In this document: in pieces, positions 57,780 to 64,000 of the stretch
How positions within the stretch are numbered: position 1 is the stretch's first letter
Layout: every line of letters begins with the position of its first letter
Origin: SFLA01 sp045595165
GTDB taxonomy: Bacteria; Bacillota; Clostridia; Oscillospirales; CAG-382
NCBI GenBank assembly: GCA_045595165.1
Contig: JAZNZY010000001.1
Location: 1 to 64,000 of the forward strand
DNA: 64,000 nucleotides
Reading direction: 5' to 3'
Position numbers and translations under genes: made by a program
The notes under the pieces: generated by a model
The model's input: the letters and a program-made list of their open reading frames with translations, nothing else
Databases searched by the model: none
Told to the model about the DNA's origin: nothing

Positions 57780-57909
57780 TTGCATTTTTGCAAAAAACAT
57801 ACCGAAACGTTGCGAAGCAACATATCACGTGCGTGAAACGCACATATCACGAACACGGAGTGTTCATATCACGTTGCGGTACGCAACATATCACGCATCC
57901 GAAGGATGC
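57780..57909 (-). repeat. GTGATAT-spaced hairpin array, copy 2
   Basis: On the minus strand: GCATCC-TTC-GGATGC, GTTGCG-TAC-CGCAAC, GAACAC-TCC-GTGTTC, GTGCGT-TTC-ACGCAC, GTTGC-TTC-GCAAC, each separated by GTGATAT, then GTTTCGGTATG and a TTTTTTGCA-AAAA-TGCAAAAAA core. Order and stems match copy 1, while loops and the fourth stem differ. The first hairpin starts at the base after the yidD stop codon (57910-57912). Confidence 0.82.
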
Positions 57910-58134
57910 TCAACGCTTCCTTTTCGGCACCGGATCGTACCCGCCCTTGCAAAGGGGCTGGCAGCGCAAAAGCCGCCAAAGGCTTAAAAAAATGCCGATA
58001 ATAACGCCCCATTCCTCGATCGCCTCGATAGCGTATTGAGAGCAGGTGGGATAAAAACGGCAGTTTGCCCCAAGAGAGGGTGATACGTGTTTTTGATAAA
58101 AGCGTATTGGTGCGGTAAAAATTTTTTTAAACAT
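57910..58134 (-). CDS. yidD: Membrane protein insertion efficiency factor YidD
   Basis: The 74-residue protein has the YidD signature (YQKHVSPSLGANCRFYPTCSQYAIEAIEEWG) with its conserved cysteines. It helps YidC-dependent insertion. The reading frame overlaps rnpA by eight bases, and the hairpin array begins directly after the stop. Confidence 0.95.
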   Translation of the reverse strand: MFKKIFTAPIRFYQKHVSPSLGANCRFYPTCSQYAIEAIEEWGVIIGIFLSLWRLLRCQPLCKGGYDPVPKRKR

Positions 58135-58501
58135 AGTCTTTTTCCGTATCCTCGCAAAGGAGTGCCGCCCCGGTCAATATATCTTTAAGCTGGGAATACA
58201 CAACGGCGCTTGTGGAATTCATACAGCCTTGTCGGGCGACTGCCACTATAATATATCCTTCCTTCACTTGCGGATAAAGTCGGCGGAACGCCTCTCTTAT
58301 GATCCGCTTTGCACGGTTTCTTTCTACCGCTTTTCCCCGTTTTTTTGAAACGGTTATGCCAAGCATCGTCTTGGCGGAAGCACGGCGGTTTTTTAAAATA
58401 TATACCGCCAGCGCCTGACGGGTATGGCATTTTCCTTTTGCATACGCCAACCCGAAAAGGTGATTTTGCTTGAGGGAAATTACTCTTTTTGTTTCTTGCA
58501 A
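58127..58501 (-). CDS. rnpA: Ribonuclease P protein component
   Basis: The 124-residue RnpA assists the catalytic RNA in 5' maturation of tRNA. SLKQNHLFGLAYAKGK, the arginine-rich RNR helix (KKRGKAVERNRAKRIIREAFR) and the C-terminal strand are typical. The start is taken as TTG at 58501, preceded by AAGAGGTGG at 5 bases; a further TTG at 58534 would add 11 residues. It sits between rpmH and yidD, overlapping yidD. Confidence 0.93.
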   Translation of the reverse strand: MQETKRVISLKQNHLFGLAYAKGKCHTRQALAVYILKNRRASAKTMLGITVSKKRGKAVERNRAKRIIREAFRRLYPQVKEGYIIVAVARQGCMNSTSAVVYSQLKDILTGAALLCEDTEKDYV

Positions 58502-58552
58502 AATAACCACCTCTTTAAAAAAATTTAAGGGCAAAAAGCAAATGAATAAGGA

Positions 58553-58577
58553 AAAAAACCGACATTGTCGGTTTTTT
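58553..58577. terminator. Hairpin between rpmH and rnpA
   Basis: AAAAAACCGACA-TTG-TCGGTTTTTT; U-rich on both strands. It may terminate most rpmH transcripts and lower rnpA expression. The rest of 58535-58646 is AT-rich with TTTTCACTTTTACTT repeats. Confidence 0.75.
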
Positions 58578-58646
58578 ACCGAAACTATTCATTTTTCACT
58601 TTTACTTTTTACTTTCACTTATTAATTTTAAAACTGCGTTTTTAAA

Positions 58647-58781
58647 TTAATAAGTGAGTCTTGCTCTGCCCTTAGCGCGTCTTCTCTTAAGAACCTTTCT
58701 GCCGTTAGCGGTAGCCATTCTCTTTCTGAAGCCGTGTTCTTTCTGTCTGTGGATCTTTTTAGGCTGATATGTTCTGAGCAT
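58647..58781 (-). CDS. rpmH: 50S ribosomal protein L34
   Basis: A 44-residue L34 (MLRTYQPKKIHRQKEHGFRKRM...RARLTY). AGGAGGTG precedes the ATG. It diverges from dnaA, the standard origin arrangement. Confidence 0.97.
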   Translation of the reverse strand: MLRTYQPKKIHRQKEHGFRKRMATANGRKVLKRRRAKGRARLTY

Positions 58782-58859
58782 TCGGAATGCACCTCCTGAT
58801 AAATATTCAAAGTAAATTATTTTTGCGCCGTTTTTCCTGCGTAAAAGCAGGCAAAGGAT

Positions 58860-58889
58860 ATTATAACCACAAAAGTTAGAGTTTGTCAA
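58860..58889 (-). promoter_or_regulatory. Promoter of rpmH-rnpA-yidD-yidC-jag
   Basis: On the minus strand TTGACA, 18 bases, TATAAT, about 80 bases upstream of rpmH. Confidence 0.78.
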
Positions 58890-58903
58890 GAGTTTTTTAG
58901 AAA

Positions 58904-59050
58904 AATGATGAATGAGAAATGATGAATGAGGAATTTCGGTACGTTTTTTGCATTACGCAAAAAACTTTTTTTGATTATTTAATTATTTAAAATTCGCGTG
59001 ATGCGAATTTTTACCATAATTTCTCATTTCTCATTCCGAATTCCTCATTA
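58904..59050. repeat. Heptad-arm hairpin element, copy 15
   Basis: Left arm ATGATGAATGAGAAATGATG, core GTTTTTTGCA-TTA-CGCAAAAAAC, an extra hairpin AAAATTCGCG-TGA-TGCGAATTTT, and right arm CATTTCTCATTCCGAATTCC. It lies between the rpmH and dnaA promoters and touches neither -35 box. Confidence 0.7.
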
Positions 59051-59057
59051 AAAAAAC

Positions 59058-59086
59058 TTGCTTTTTTTACACATAGATGTTATAAT
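59058..59086 (+). promoter_or_regulatory. Promoter of dnaA with embedded DnaA box
   Basis: TTGCTT, 17-base spacer, TATAAT. TTTTACACA, a two-mismatch DnaA box, fills the spacer at 59065-59073, so DnaA could repress its own gene. Confidence 0.75.
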
Positions 59087-59127
59087 ATAATATATATAAC
59101 TATAACTATATATTATAGAGGTGAAAA

Positions 59128-60465
59128 ATGGATTACAACAACCCGGAAAACAGAGAACGGATATATGCCGCCGTTCTTGAGGAAATGAAAACCAAATGTT
59201 CCGACGCCTCCTTCAACTGGCTTTTTAAAAACACTATTTTAACATATATGTCCCCTACCCAGGCAGATCTTCTTACGCCCGACGTGGTGGCGGCAAACAC
59301 TATTAATAACAGATATCTTACAGCTCTGGAAGAGGCGTTTGCAAAATACACCTTTTCCAACGTGCGCGTTACGGTAAGCAGTAAGACCGCCGCTCCGAGA
59401 GAGCAAAAAAAGGAAGAAACAGAGGACGATAACAAATACACCGCGTACAAGCTTCGTTATAACCCTAATTTCACCTTTGATAATTTCGTTATCGGATCTT
59501 CAAATCAGGTGGCGGCGAAGGCATCCTTTGCCATAGCGGAGCATCCCGCCGAGCTGTATAACCCTCTCTTTATATACGGCCCTCCGGGACTGGGAAAGAC
59601 ACATTTGCTCTTTGCCATAGTAAACCACCTGCGGGACAGAAATCCACATGCTGACATACTGTATAAGACGGGTGAGGAATTCACACAGGAAATGGTGGAT
59701 TCGCTGGTGCAGAAATCCAACGTGGCGTTCCGTGAAAAGTACCGTAATCTGGACGTTTTGCTGATCGACGATATTCAGTTTATCGAAGGTAAGGACAAAA
59801 CGCAGGAGGAATTTTTCCACACTATAGACACACTTTTTCAACAGCAAAAGCAGGTGATAATCACATCCGACCGTCCGCCCAAGGAAATTAACCTTGAGGA
59901 CAGGCTTAAAAGCCGTTGCGAAATGGGCTTGATTGCGGACATAAAACCGCCGGATGCAGAGCTGAGAACCGCTATTTTCAAGAAAAAGAGCGTGGATATG
60001 GGTGTAGATATACCCGATAACGTTTTGGGCTTTTTGGCGGAAAATATTAAAACGAATATCCGTCAGATAGAAGGCGCGATAAAAAAATTAAAGGCTCATT
60101 CCTTTATCGAGGACAGAGAGATCACTTTGGATATGGCTGTTTCGGTATTGAGCGAATATTTGAAAACCGCCGAAACGCAGGATAACAAAGTGCAAAATAT
60201 ATTCGATTATATCTGCAAAAAATACTCTGTCAAAAAAGAAGTGCTTACCTCGGGTAAGCGAAACGCGGATATAGTTTACGCCAGAAACCTTTGTATTTTC
60301 GCTCTGCGCTCCTTAACGGATATGTCCCTTAAAAAGATAGGCGCAATGTTCGGCAAGGACCACACCACAATTATAAATTCCATTTCCAACGTGGAAAACA
60401 AAATGAAAAACGAGCCTGCATACGAGCGCGAGGTAAATCTGATGTTAAAGGAATTGGGAGAATAG
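59128..60465 (+). CDS. dnaA: Chromosomal replication initiator protein DnaA
   Basis: The 445-residue AAA+ initiator binds DnaA boxes and opens the origin. It has domain I (about 1-85), a short linker, Walker A GPPGLGKTH at about 151, Walker B LLIDDIQFIEGK at about 211, and the C-terminal helix-turn-helix signature FGKDHTTIINSISNVE. AGAGGTG precedes the ATG. It begins the dnaA-dnaN-recF-remB-gyrB run. Confidence 0.97.
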   Translation: MDYNNPENRERIYAAVLEEMKTKCSDASFNWLFKNTILTYMSPTQADLLTPDVVAANTINNRYLTALEEAFAKYTFSNVRVTVSSKTAAPREQKKEETEDDNKYTAYKLRYNPNFTFDNFVIGSSNQVAAKASFAIAEHPAELYNPLFIYGPPGLGKTHLLFAIVNHLRDRNPHADILYKTGEEFTQEMVDSLVQKSNVAFREKYRNLDVLLIDDIQFIEGKDKTQEEFFHTIDTLFQQQKQVIITSDRPPKEINLEDRLKSRCEMGLIADIKPPDAELRTAIFKKKSVDMGVDIPDNVLGFLAENIKTNIRQIEGAIKKLKAHSFIEDREITLDMAVSVLSEYLKTAETQDNKVQNIFDYICKKYSVKKEVLTSGKRNADIVYARNLCIFALRSLTDMSLKKIGAMFGKDHTTIINSISNVENKMKNEPAYEREVNLMLKELGE

Positions 60466-60469
60466 TGTA

Positions 60470-60503
60470 TCACCCCACAAAACTTCGTTTTGCGGGGACC
60501 CCG
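60470..60503 (+). repeat. CACCCC-type hairpin element after dnaA
   Basis: CACCCC, stem ACAAAAC-TTC-GTTTTGC, GGGGACCCCG, five bases after the dnaA stop, possibly ending the dnaA transcript. Confidence 0.7.
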
Positions 60504-60769
60504 AAAAATATCTGTTGACTTTAATTAACAAATATTTTCGGTTTTACACACCTTTTTCAAAAAAACCGACATAATTTTACACAGGTTTTCAACATTCTTT
60601 CAACAGGAAATTTCACTTTTAAAAAATATAAAAAACGTTTTAAAAATAAATATTTTTTATACTTTTCCACAAACCTGACACGGTCAATAATCAATAATAC
60701 CTACAACAAAACCTTTTAACACTTGATTCTTGCTACACTCTGTACACAGACAAGGAGATTTTTGAAAAA
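60504..60769. other. Probable replication origin (oriC) between dnaA and dnaN
   Basis: A non-coding, strongly AT-rich stretch. Candidate DnaA boxes (consensus TTATCCACA) are TTTTACACA at 60542-60550 and 60575-60583 and TTTTCCACA at 60663-60671, all on the plus strand. An A/T run (AAAAAATATAAAAAACG, TTTTAAAAATAAATATTTTT) at about 60619-60660 could be the unwinding element. Position between dnaA and dnaN fits the Bacillus-like origin. The dnaN ribosome site AAGGAG closes it. Confidence 0.72.
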
Positions 60770-61894
60770 ATGGCTATTAAGTTTATAACCGACAGAAAGA
60801 CACTTCTTTCTTTAATACAGCCGGCTATGACGGCTACTTCAAATAAAAGCACACTCCCCGCTTTGGAAGGATTACTTTTAAGCCTTGAAAAAGACGGTGT
60901 GCTTACCGTTTGCGGATATGACCTTGAAAAAGGCGTAAAGACCTCCTCCCCCGTTTATCCCAAGGAGGTAGGAAGCGTAATACTCAACGCCCAAAAGATA
61001 TACGCAATTATTAAAAATATGCCCGAATGTGAAATAGAGATAAATGCGGACGAGAAAAACGCCGTTACCATTAAAGGCGGCGCTTCCGAATTTACTATTC
61101 ACGGTCTGGCGGCAGAGGCGTTCCCGAACCTGCCAGAGCTTATCGGCGACAGATCCTTTACCATCACTCAAGGGCTGTTAAAGGAAATGATAAATTCCAC
61201 CATCTTCGCCGTGGCGCAGATAGACGCCCGCCCCATACTTACGGGAGAGCTTTTCCAGATAGAGGAAAACAAGCTTACCATAGTTGCTCTTGACGGCGCC
61301 CGTCTTGCTCTGCGTGAAGAAAAGAACGCTGTTTTTGATAATAAAGAAACCTTCCGTTTTGTTGTGCCCGGAAAATCCCTTTCCGACCTGTGCAAGCTGA
61401 TAACGGATAACGATGAAATGATGAAGGTTGAATTCACACGCAAGCATATCGTGTTCCGTATAGGCGATATTATCTTTTTCTCCCGTCTGCTTGAGGGCGA
61501 ATATCTTGATTACACCCGCGCGCTGCCTCAGCAAAGCAAGATTTTCGTTGAGGTAGAAAGAAGCGAGTTTATAGAAAGCGTGGAAAGAGCGTCCCTGCTG
61601 GTTGACGAAAGACTTAAAACTCCCCTCCGCTTCCGTTTTGAGGATACCTTGCTTCACGTTTACTGTTCTACCCAGTATGGCAAGGTAAACGATCAGGTAA
61701 GAATTAAAAAAGAGGGCGACGATCTGGAGATAAGCTTTAATAACCGTTATCTTTTAGATGCGCTCCGCGCCTGCAAGGACGAAACCATACTTGCATCTCT
61801 TACGGGACCGCTGACATCTATGATGCTCACTCCCGTAGGACACAGAGATTCTTCGTATATATATCTGGTACTCCCCTGCAGAGTTAAAAGCTGA
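60770..61894 (+). CDS. dnaN: DNA polymerase III beta subunit (sliding clamp)
   Basis: The 374-residue clamp encircles DNA and tethers polymerase. Three clamp domains are recognisable, from MAIKFITDRKTLLSLIQPAM to a C-terminus ending SYIYLVLPCRVKS. AAGGAG lies 15 bases before the ATG. Its stop overlaps the recF start by one base. The usual small S4 protein (yaaA) between dnaN and recF is absent. Confidence 0.96.
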   Translation: MAIKFITDRKTLLSLIQPAMTATSNKSTLPALEGLLLSLEKDGVLTVCGYDLEKGVKTSSPVYPKEVGSVILNAQKIYAIIKNMPECEIEINADEKNAVTIKGGASEFTIHGLAAEAFPNLPELIGDRSFTITQGLLKEMINSTIFAVAQIDARPILTGELFQIEENKLTIVALDGARLALREEKNAVFDNKETFRFVVPGKSLSDLCKLITDNDEMMKVEFTRKHIVFRIGDIIFFSRLLEGEYLDYTRALPQQSKIFVEVERSEFIESVERASLLVDERLKTPLRFRFEDTLLHVYCSTQYGKVNDQVRIKKEGDDLEISFNNRYLLDALRACKDETILASLTGPLTSMMLTPVGHRDSSYIYLVLPCRVKS

Positions 61895-62976
61895 TGCAGA
61901 TAAACGACCTTTATTTAAAGGATTGGCGTAACGGAGAGGAGAATAAGATATCCTTTTCGCCGGATACCACCCTTATCTGCGGCGAGAATGCCGCAGGAAA
62001 GACGAATTTGCTGGAGGGTATATGTTTCTTTGCCGCGGGAAAAAGCTTCCGCGGATGCAAGGATAAGGAGCTTATACGCTTCGGGTGCGATTCCGCCTCC
62101 GCAGATATTACCTATACGTCAAGAGGCGTAACCAACAAAATGGGTGTGCGTCTTAAAAAGAACGCCAAAAAGACATTCCTTAAAAATAACGTGCCCATAT
62201 CCAAAATGAGCGAATTTTTGGGCGCGTTCAGATGCGTTATATTCACCCCCGATCATCTTGATCTGGTAAAGGGCGCTCCCGAGGGAAGAAGACGGTTTAT
62301 AGATATGGCGATATGCCAATCCTTCCCCCGTCACGTAGCCGCATTAAACGAATATAACCGTCTGCTTATACAAAAAAACGCTCATTTAAAAGGAAACGCT
62401 GTGTTCGACGAGCTGCTTGACGTTTACGACGAGCGTATGGCGGCTCTTGCCGCGAATATTACCGTAAACAGAAAAAAATATATAAAAGCTTTGGAAGAAA
62501 GCGGAAAAAGGTTTCTTTACGATATGTCGGTGGAGAGGGAGGAAATGTCCCTTACCTATATCACCCAAAGCGAGGGTGAAACGGCAAACGAGATAAAAGA
62601 AAGCTATACTGCGCTTTTTAAGGAAAAGCGGAGTACGGAAATTGAAAAGAGAATGACTCTGTGCGGCACTCAAAAGGACGATTTTTTAATACACATAAAC
62701 CGCAAAAGCGCAAAAAGCTACGGAAGCCAGGGACAGCAGCGAAGCGTGGTCCTTGCCCTTAAGCTGGCGGAGGGTGAAATTTCAAGATCCCTTACGGGTG
62801 AATACCCCGTATTTTTGCTGGACGACGTGCTGAGCGAATTGGATGACAGCCGCAGAGAGTATATTTTAAAGCGTATCGAGGGCAGACAGGTGATTATCAC
62901 CGGCTGTGATGAAAGTCTGATCGACATTCTCCCCCGCGCGCAGGTAATAAAGGTGGAAATGGGCAAATGTTTGTAA
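61894..62976 (+). CDS. recF: DNA replication and repair protein RecF
   Basis: The 360-residue SMC-like ATPase loads RecA at gaps through RecOR. Walker A GENAAGKTNLLEG is at about 30-42, the signature SYGSQGQQRSVVLALKLAEG at about 270-289, and Walker B FLLDDVLSELD at about 308. The ATG (ATGCAG) overlaps the dnaN stop, and its end overlaps remB by ten bases. Confidence 0.95.
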   Translation: MQINDLYLKDWRNGEENKISFSPDTTLICGENAAGKTNLLEGICFFAAGKSFRGCKDKELIRFGCDSASADITYTSRGVTNKMGVRLKKNAKKTFLKNNVPISKMSEFLGAFRCVIFTPDHLDLVKGAPEGRRRFIDMAICQSFPRHVAALNEYNRLLIQKNAHLKGNAVFDELLDVYDERMAALAANITVNRKKYIKALEESGKRFLYDMSVEREEMSLTYITQSEGETANEIKESYTALFKEKRSTEIEKRMTLCGTQKDDFLIHINRKSAKSYGSQGQQRSVVLALKLAEGEISRSLTGEYPVFLLDDVLSELDDSRREYILKRIEGRQVIITGCDESLIDILPRAQVIKVEMGKCL

Positions 62977-63215
62977 ACCCCGGAAATGATATAAGTATAA
63001 AAAAGAAAGAAATTATCGGTATTTTTAATATGGATACCGCAACCGTTTCCCCCGTTACCAAGGATTTTTTGAAAAATGCCGAAAAGGAGCTTAAGGTGGT
63101 CTACGCAGGTAAGCGTATGCCCGAGAGCTTCGTGGTGTCGGACGATGGAATATCGGAAAGCGTGTATATAAGTTCATTTACGGCGGATACGCTGGTGAAC
63201 AGAACGGAGAAGTAA
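62967..63215 (+). CDS. remB: Extracellular matrix regulator RemB-like (YaaB/DUF370)
   Basis: The 82-residue protein begins MFVNPGNDISIKKKEIIGIFNMDTAT, the DUF370/RemB pattern. In Bacillus subtilis yaaB (remB) lies in the same place, between recF and gyrB, and regulates matrix genes. Its stop is abutted by a heptad repeat. Confidence 0.88.
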   Translation: MFVNPGNDISIKKKEIIGIFNMDTATVSPVTKDFLKNAEKELKVVYAGKRMPESFVVSDDGISESVYISSFTADTLVNRTEK

Positions 63216-63316
63216 TGAGAAATGATAAATGATAAATGATGAATGATGGTTGATTTTTGCGTAAAACGCAAAAATCTTCCGTAATTTCTCATTCCTCATT
63301 CCTCATTCCTCATTCC
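63214..63316. repeat. Heptad-arm hairpin element, copy 16
   Basis: Left arm ATGAGAAATGATAAATGATA, core GATTTTTGCG-TAAAA-CGCAAAAATC, right arm CATTCCTCATTCCTCATTCC. It lies between remB and gyrB, starting in the remB stop. Confidence 0.75.
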
Positions 63317-63333
63317 AAAAAGGAGTCAAAATT

Positions 63334-64000
63334 ATGAGTGACATCAAAAATTACGACGATAGTCAAATCCAAGTCCTGGAAGGCTTGGAGGCGGTGAGAA
63401 AGCGTCCGGGTATGTATATCGGTACTACCTCGGCGAGGGGACTTCACCACCTTATATATGAAATTGTGGATAACTCGATTGACGAGATCCTTGCAGGCTA
63501 CTGTAAGGACGTTATCGTCGTGCTTGAAAAAGACGGAAGCTGTACCGTAAAGGATAACGGACGCGGCGTGCCCAGCGGTATTCACCCCACACAGGGCAAG
63601 CCTACCTTGGAGGTAATATTCTCCGTGCTCCACGCCGGCGGTAAATTCGGCGGCGGCGGTTACCAGATAGCGGGCGGTCTTCACGGCGTCGGCGCATCTG
63701 TTGTTAACGCTCTTTCCAAGCGTCTGGAGGCTTACAACCACCGTGACGGAAAGCAGTATTACGTGGCTTTTGAAAGAGGCGCAATGGTTGAGCCCATGCG
63801 TGAAACCGGCAAAACTACCGAGCACGGTCTTACCGTGCGTTTCTGGCCCGATGAAGAGATTTTCGAAACCGTAGAATTTGATACCGAAACCGTGCGCACC
63901 CGTCTGCGCGAGCAGGCGTGTCTTAACGCAGGGGCATCCATTCTCCTCCGTGACGAGAGAGTCGAGCCCGCAACGGAAGAGCATTTTTGCTTTGAAGGCG
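63334..64000 (+). CDS. gyrB: DNA gyrase subunit B (5' part)
   Basis: The frame runs off the window after 222 codons. The GHKL ATPase motifs are present: EIVDNSIDE (Asn), VKDNGRGVP, and GGLHGVGASVVNALS. With GyrA it introduces negative supercoils using ATP. LEGLEAVRKRPGMYIG is the classic N-terminus. AAAAGGAG precedes the ATG at 63334 by 9 bases. Its position after recF and remB is standard. Confidence 0.96.
   Translation, partial: MSDIKNYDDSQIQVLEGLEAVRKRPGMYIGTTSARGLHHLIYEIVDNSIDEILAGYCKDVIVVLEKDGSCTVKDNGRGVPSGIHPTQGKPTLEVIFSVLHAGGKFGGGGYQIAGGLHGVGASVVNALSKRLEAYNHRDGKQYYVAFERGAMVEPMRETGKTTEHGLTVRFWPDEEIFETVEFDTETVRTRLREQACLNAGASILLRDERVEPATEEHFCFEG

Noticed and set aside
55264..57909. CRISPR array for the GTGATAT-spaced hairpins
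   Set aside because: The repeated unit is only 7 bases, the intervals are palindromes of 11-15 bases, and no cas genes are present.
58628..58810. 60-codon minus-strand frame over rpmH
   Set aside because: It is a different frame from L34, whose 44-residue product and ribosome site are unmistakable.
1..64000. tRNA or rRNA genes
   Set aside because: No cloverleaf with GGTTCRANYCC-type T arm nor rRNA core sequence was seen on either strand by eye; a tRNAscan run could confirm this.

Overview
This window is a chromosomal segment of a low-to-moderate GC, spore-forming-lineage Firmicute, most likely an uncultured gut Clostridia. Supporting signs are the rpmH-rnpA-yidD-yidC-jag block diverging from dnaA-dnaN-recF-remB-gyrB (the replication origin), the sporulation protein GerW (YtfJ), scpAB, strong consensus -35/-10 promoters with AGGAGG-type ribosome sites, many lipoproteins, and a dockerin-bearing SGNH hydrolase. 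I found no tRNA, rRNA, prophage or CRISPR array. Genus and species cannot be told from the sequence alone.

Layout. 1-10.4 kb: pcrA-type helicase, a stand-alone E2-like acyltransferase fold, an orphan sugar-binding lipoprotein, a YwaF-like membrane protein, a surface glycoside-hydrolase-like protein behind ychF. 10.4-20 kb: Fic protein, transglutaminase lipoprotein, DUF4434 lipoprotein with cysK, and a large InlB-type repeat surface protein. 20-32 kb: proS, a zinc-ribbon membrane protein, a 5'-nucleotidase lipoprotein, a dockerin SGNH hydrolase, radC, then a minus-strand cobalamin locus (riboswitch, DUF4430 lipoprotein, ECF S component, U32 peptidase) and gpmI. 32-41.5 kb: a compact housekeeping run (M50 protease, scpA, scpB, DUF2953, gerW, rsuA-type synthase, yhbY, yqeK, rsfS, leuS). 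41.8-50.1 kb: orphan response regulator with a YcxB-like protein, malQ, trmK, yceD-rpmF, DUF512 protein, der, plsY. 50.5-55.3 kb: rarA, nusB, xseA, xseB, ispA. 55.7-64 kb: the origin region.

The genes are mostly ordinary; the spaces between them are not. Nearly every intergenic gap is filled with one or more of five dispersed palindromic repeat families: (a) a 235-280 bp MITE-like element with imperfect terminal inverted repeats (TTGGATGCAGAA at one end, TTCTGCGCCGAAT at the other) and internal stems; (b) about 17 hairpin elements whose arms are tandem ATGANNN heptads around a TTTTTG..CAAAAA core; (c) CACCCC-stem-GGGGACCCCG hairpins; (d) GTAGGG palindromes; (e) two paralogous tandem arrays of small hairpins spaced by GTGATAT that flank jag-yidC. 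The families nest in each other, keep base pairing while their sequence drifts, abut stop codons, lie in transcribed leaders (gpmI), and in two cases have been read into protein (RadC N-terminus, YqeK C-terminus). This repeat landscape and the B12-riboswitch transport locus are the parts most worth following up.
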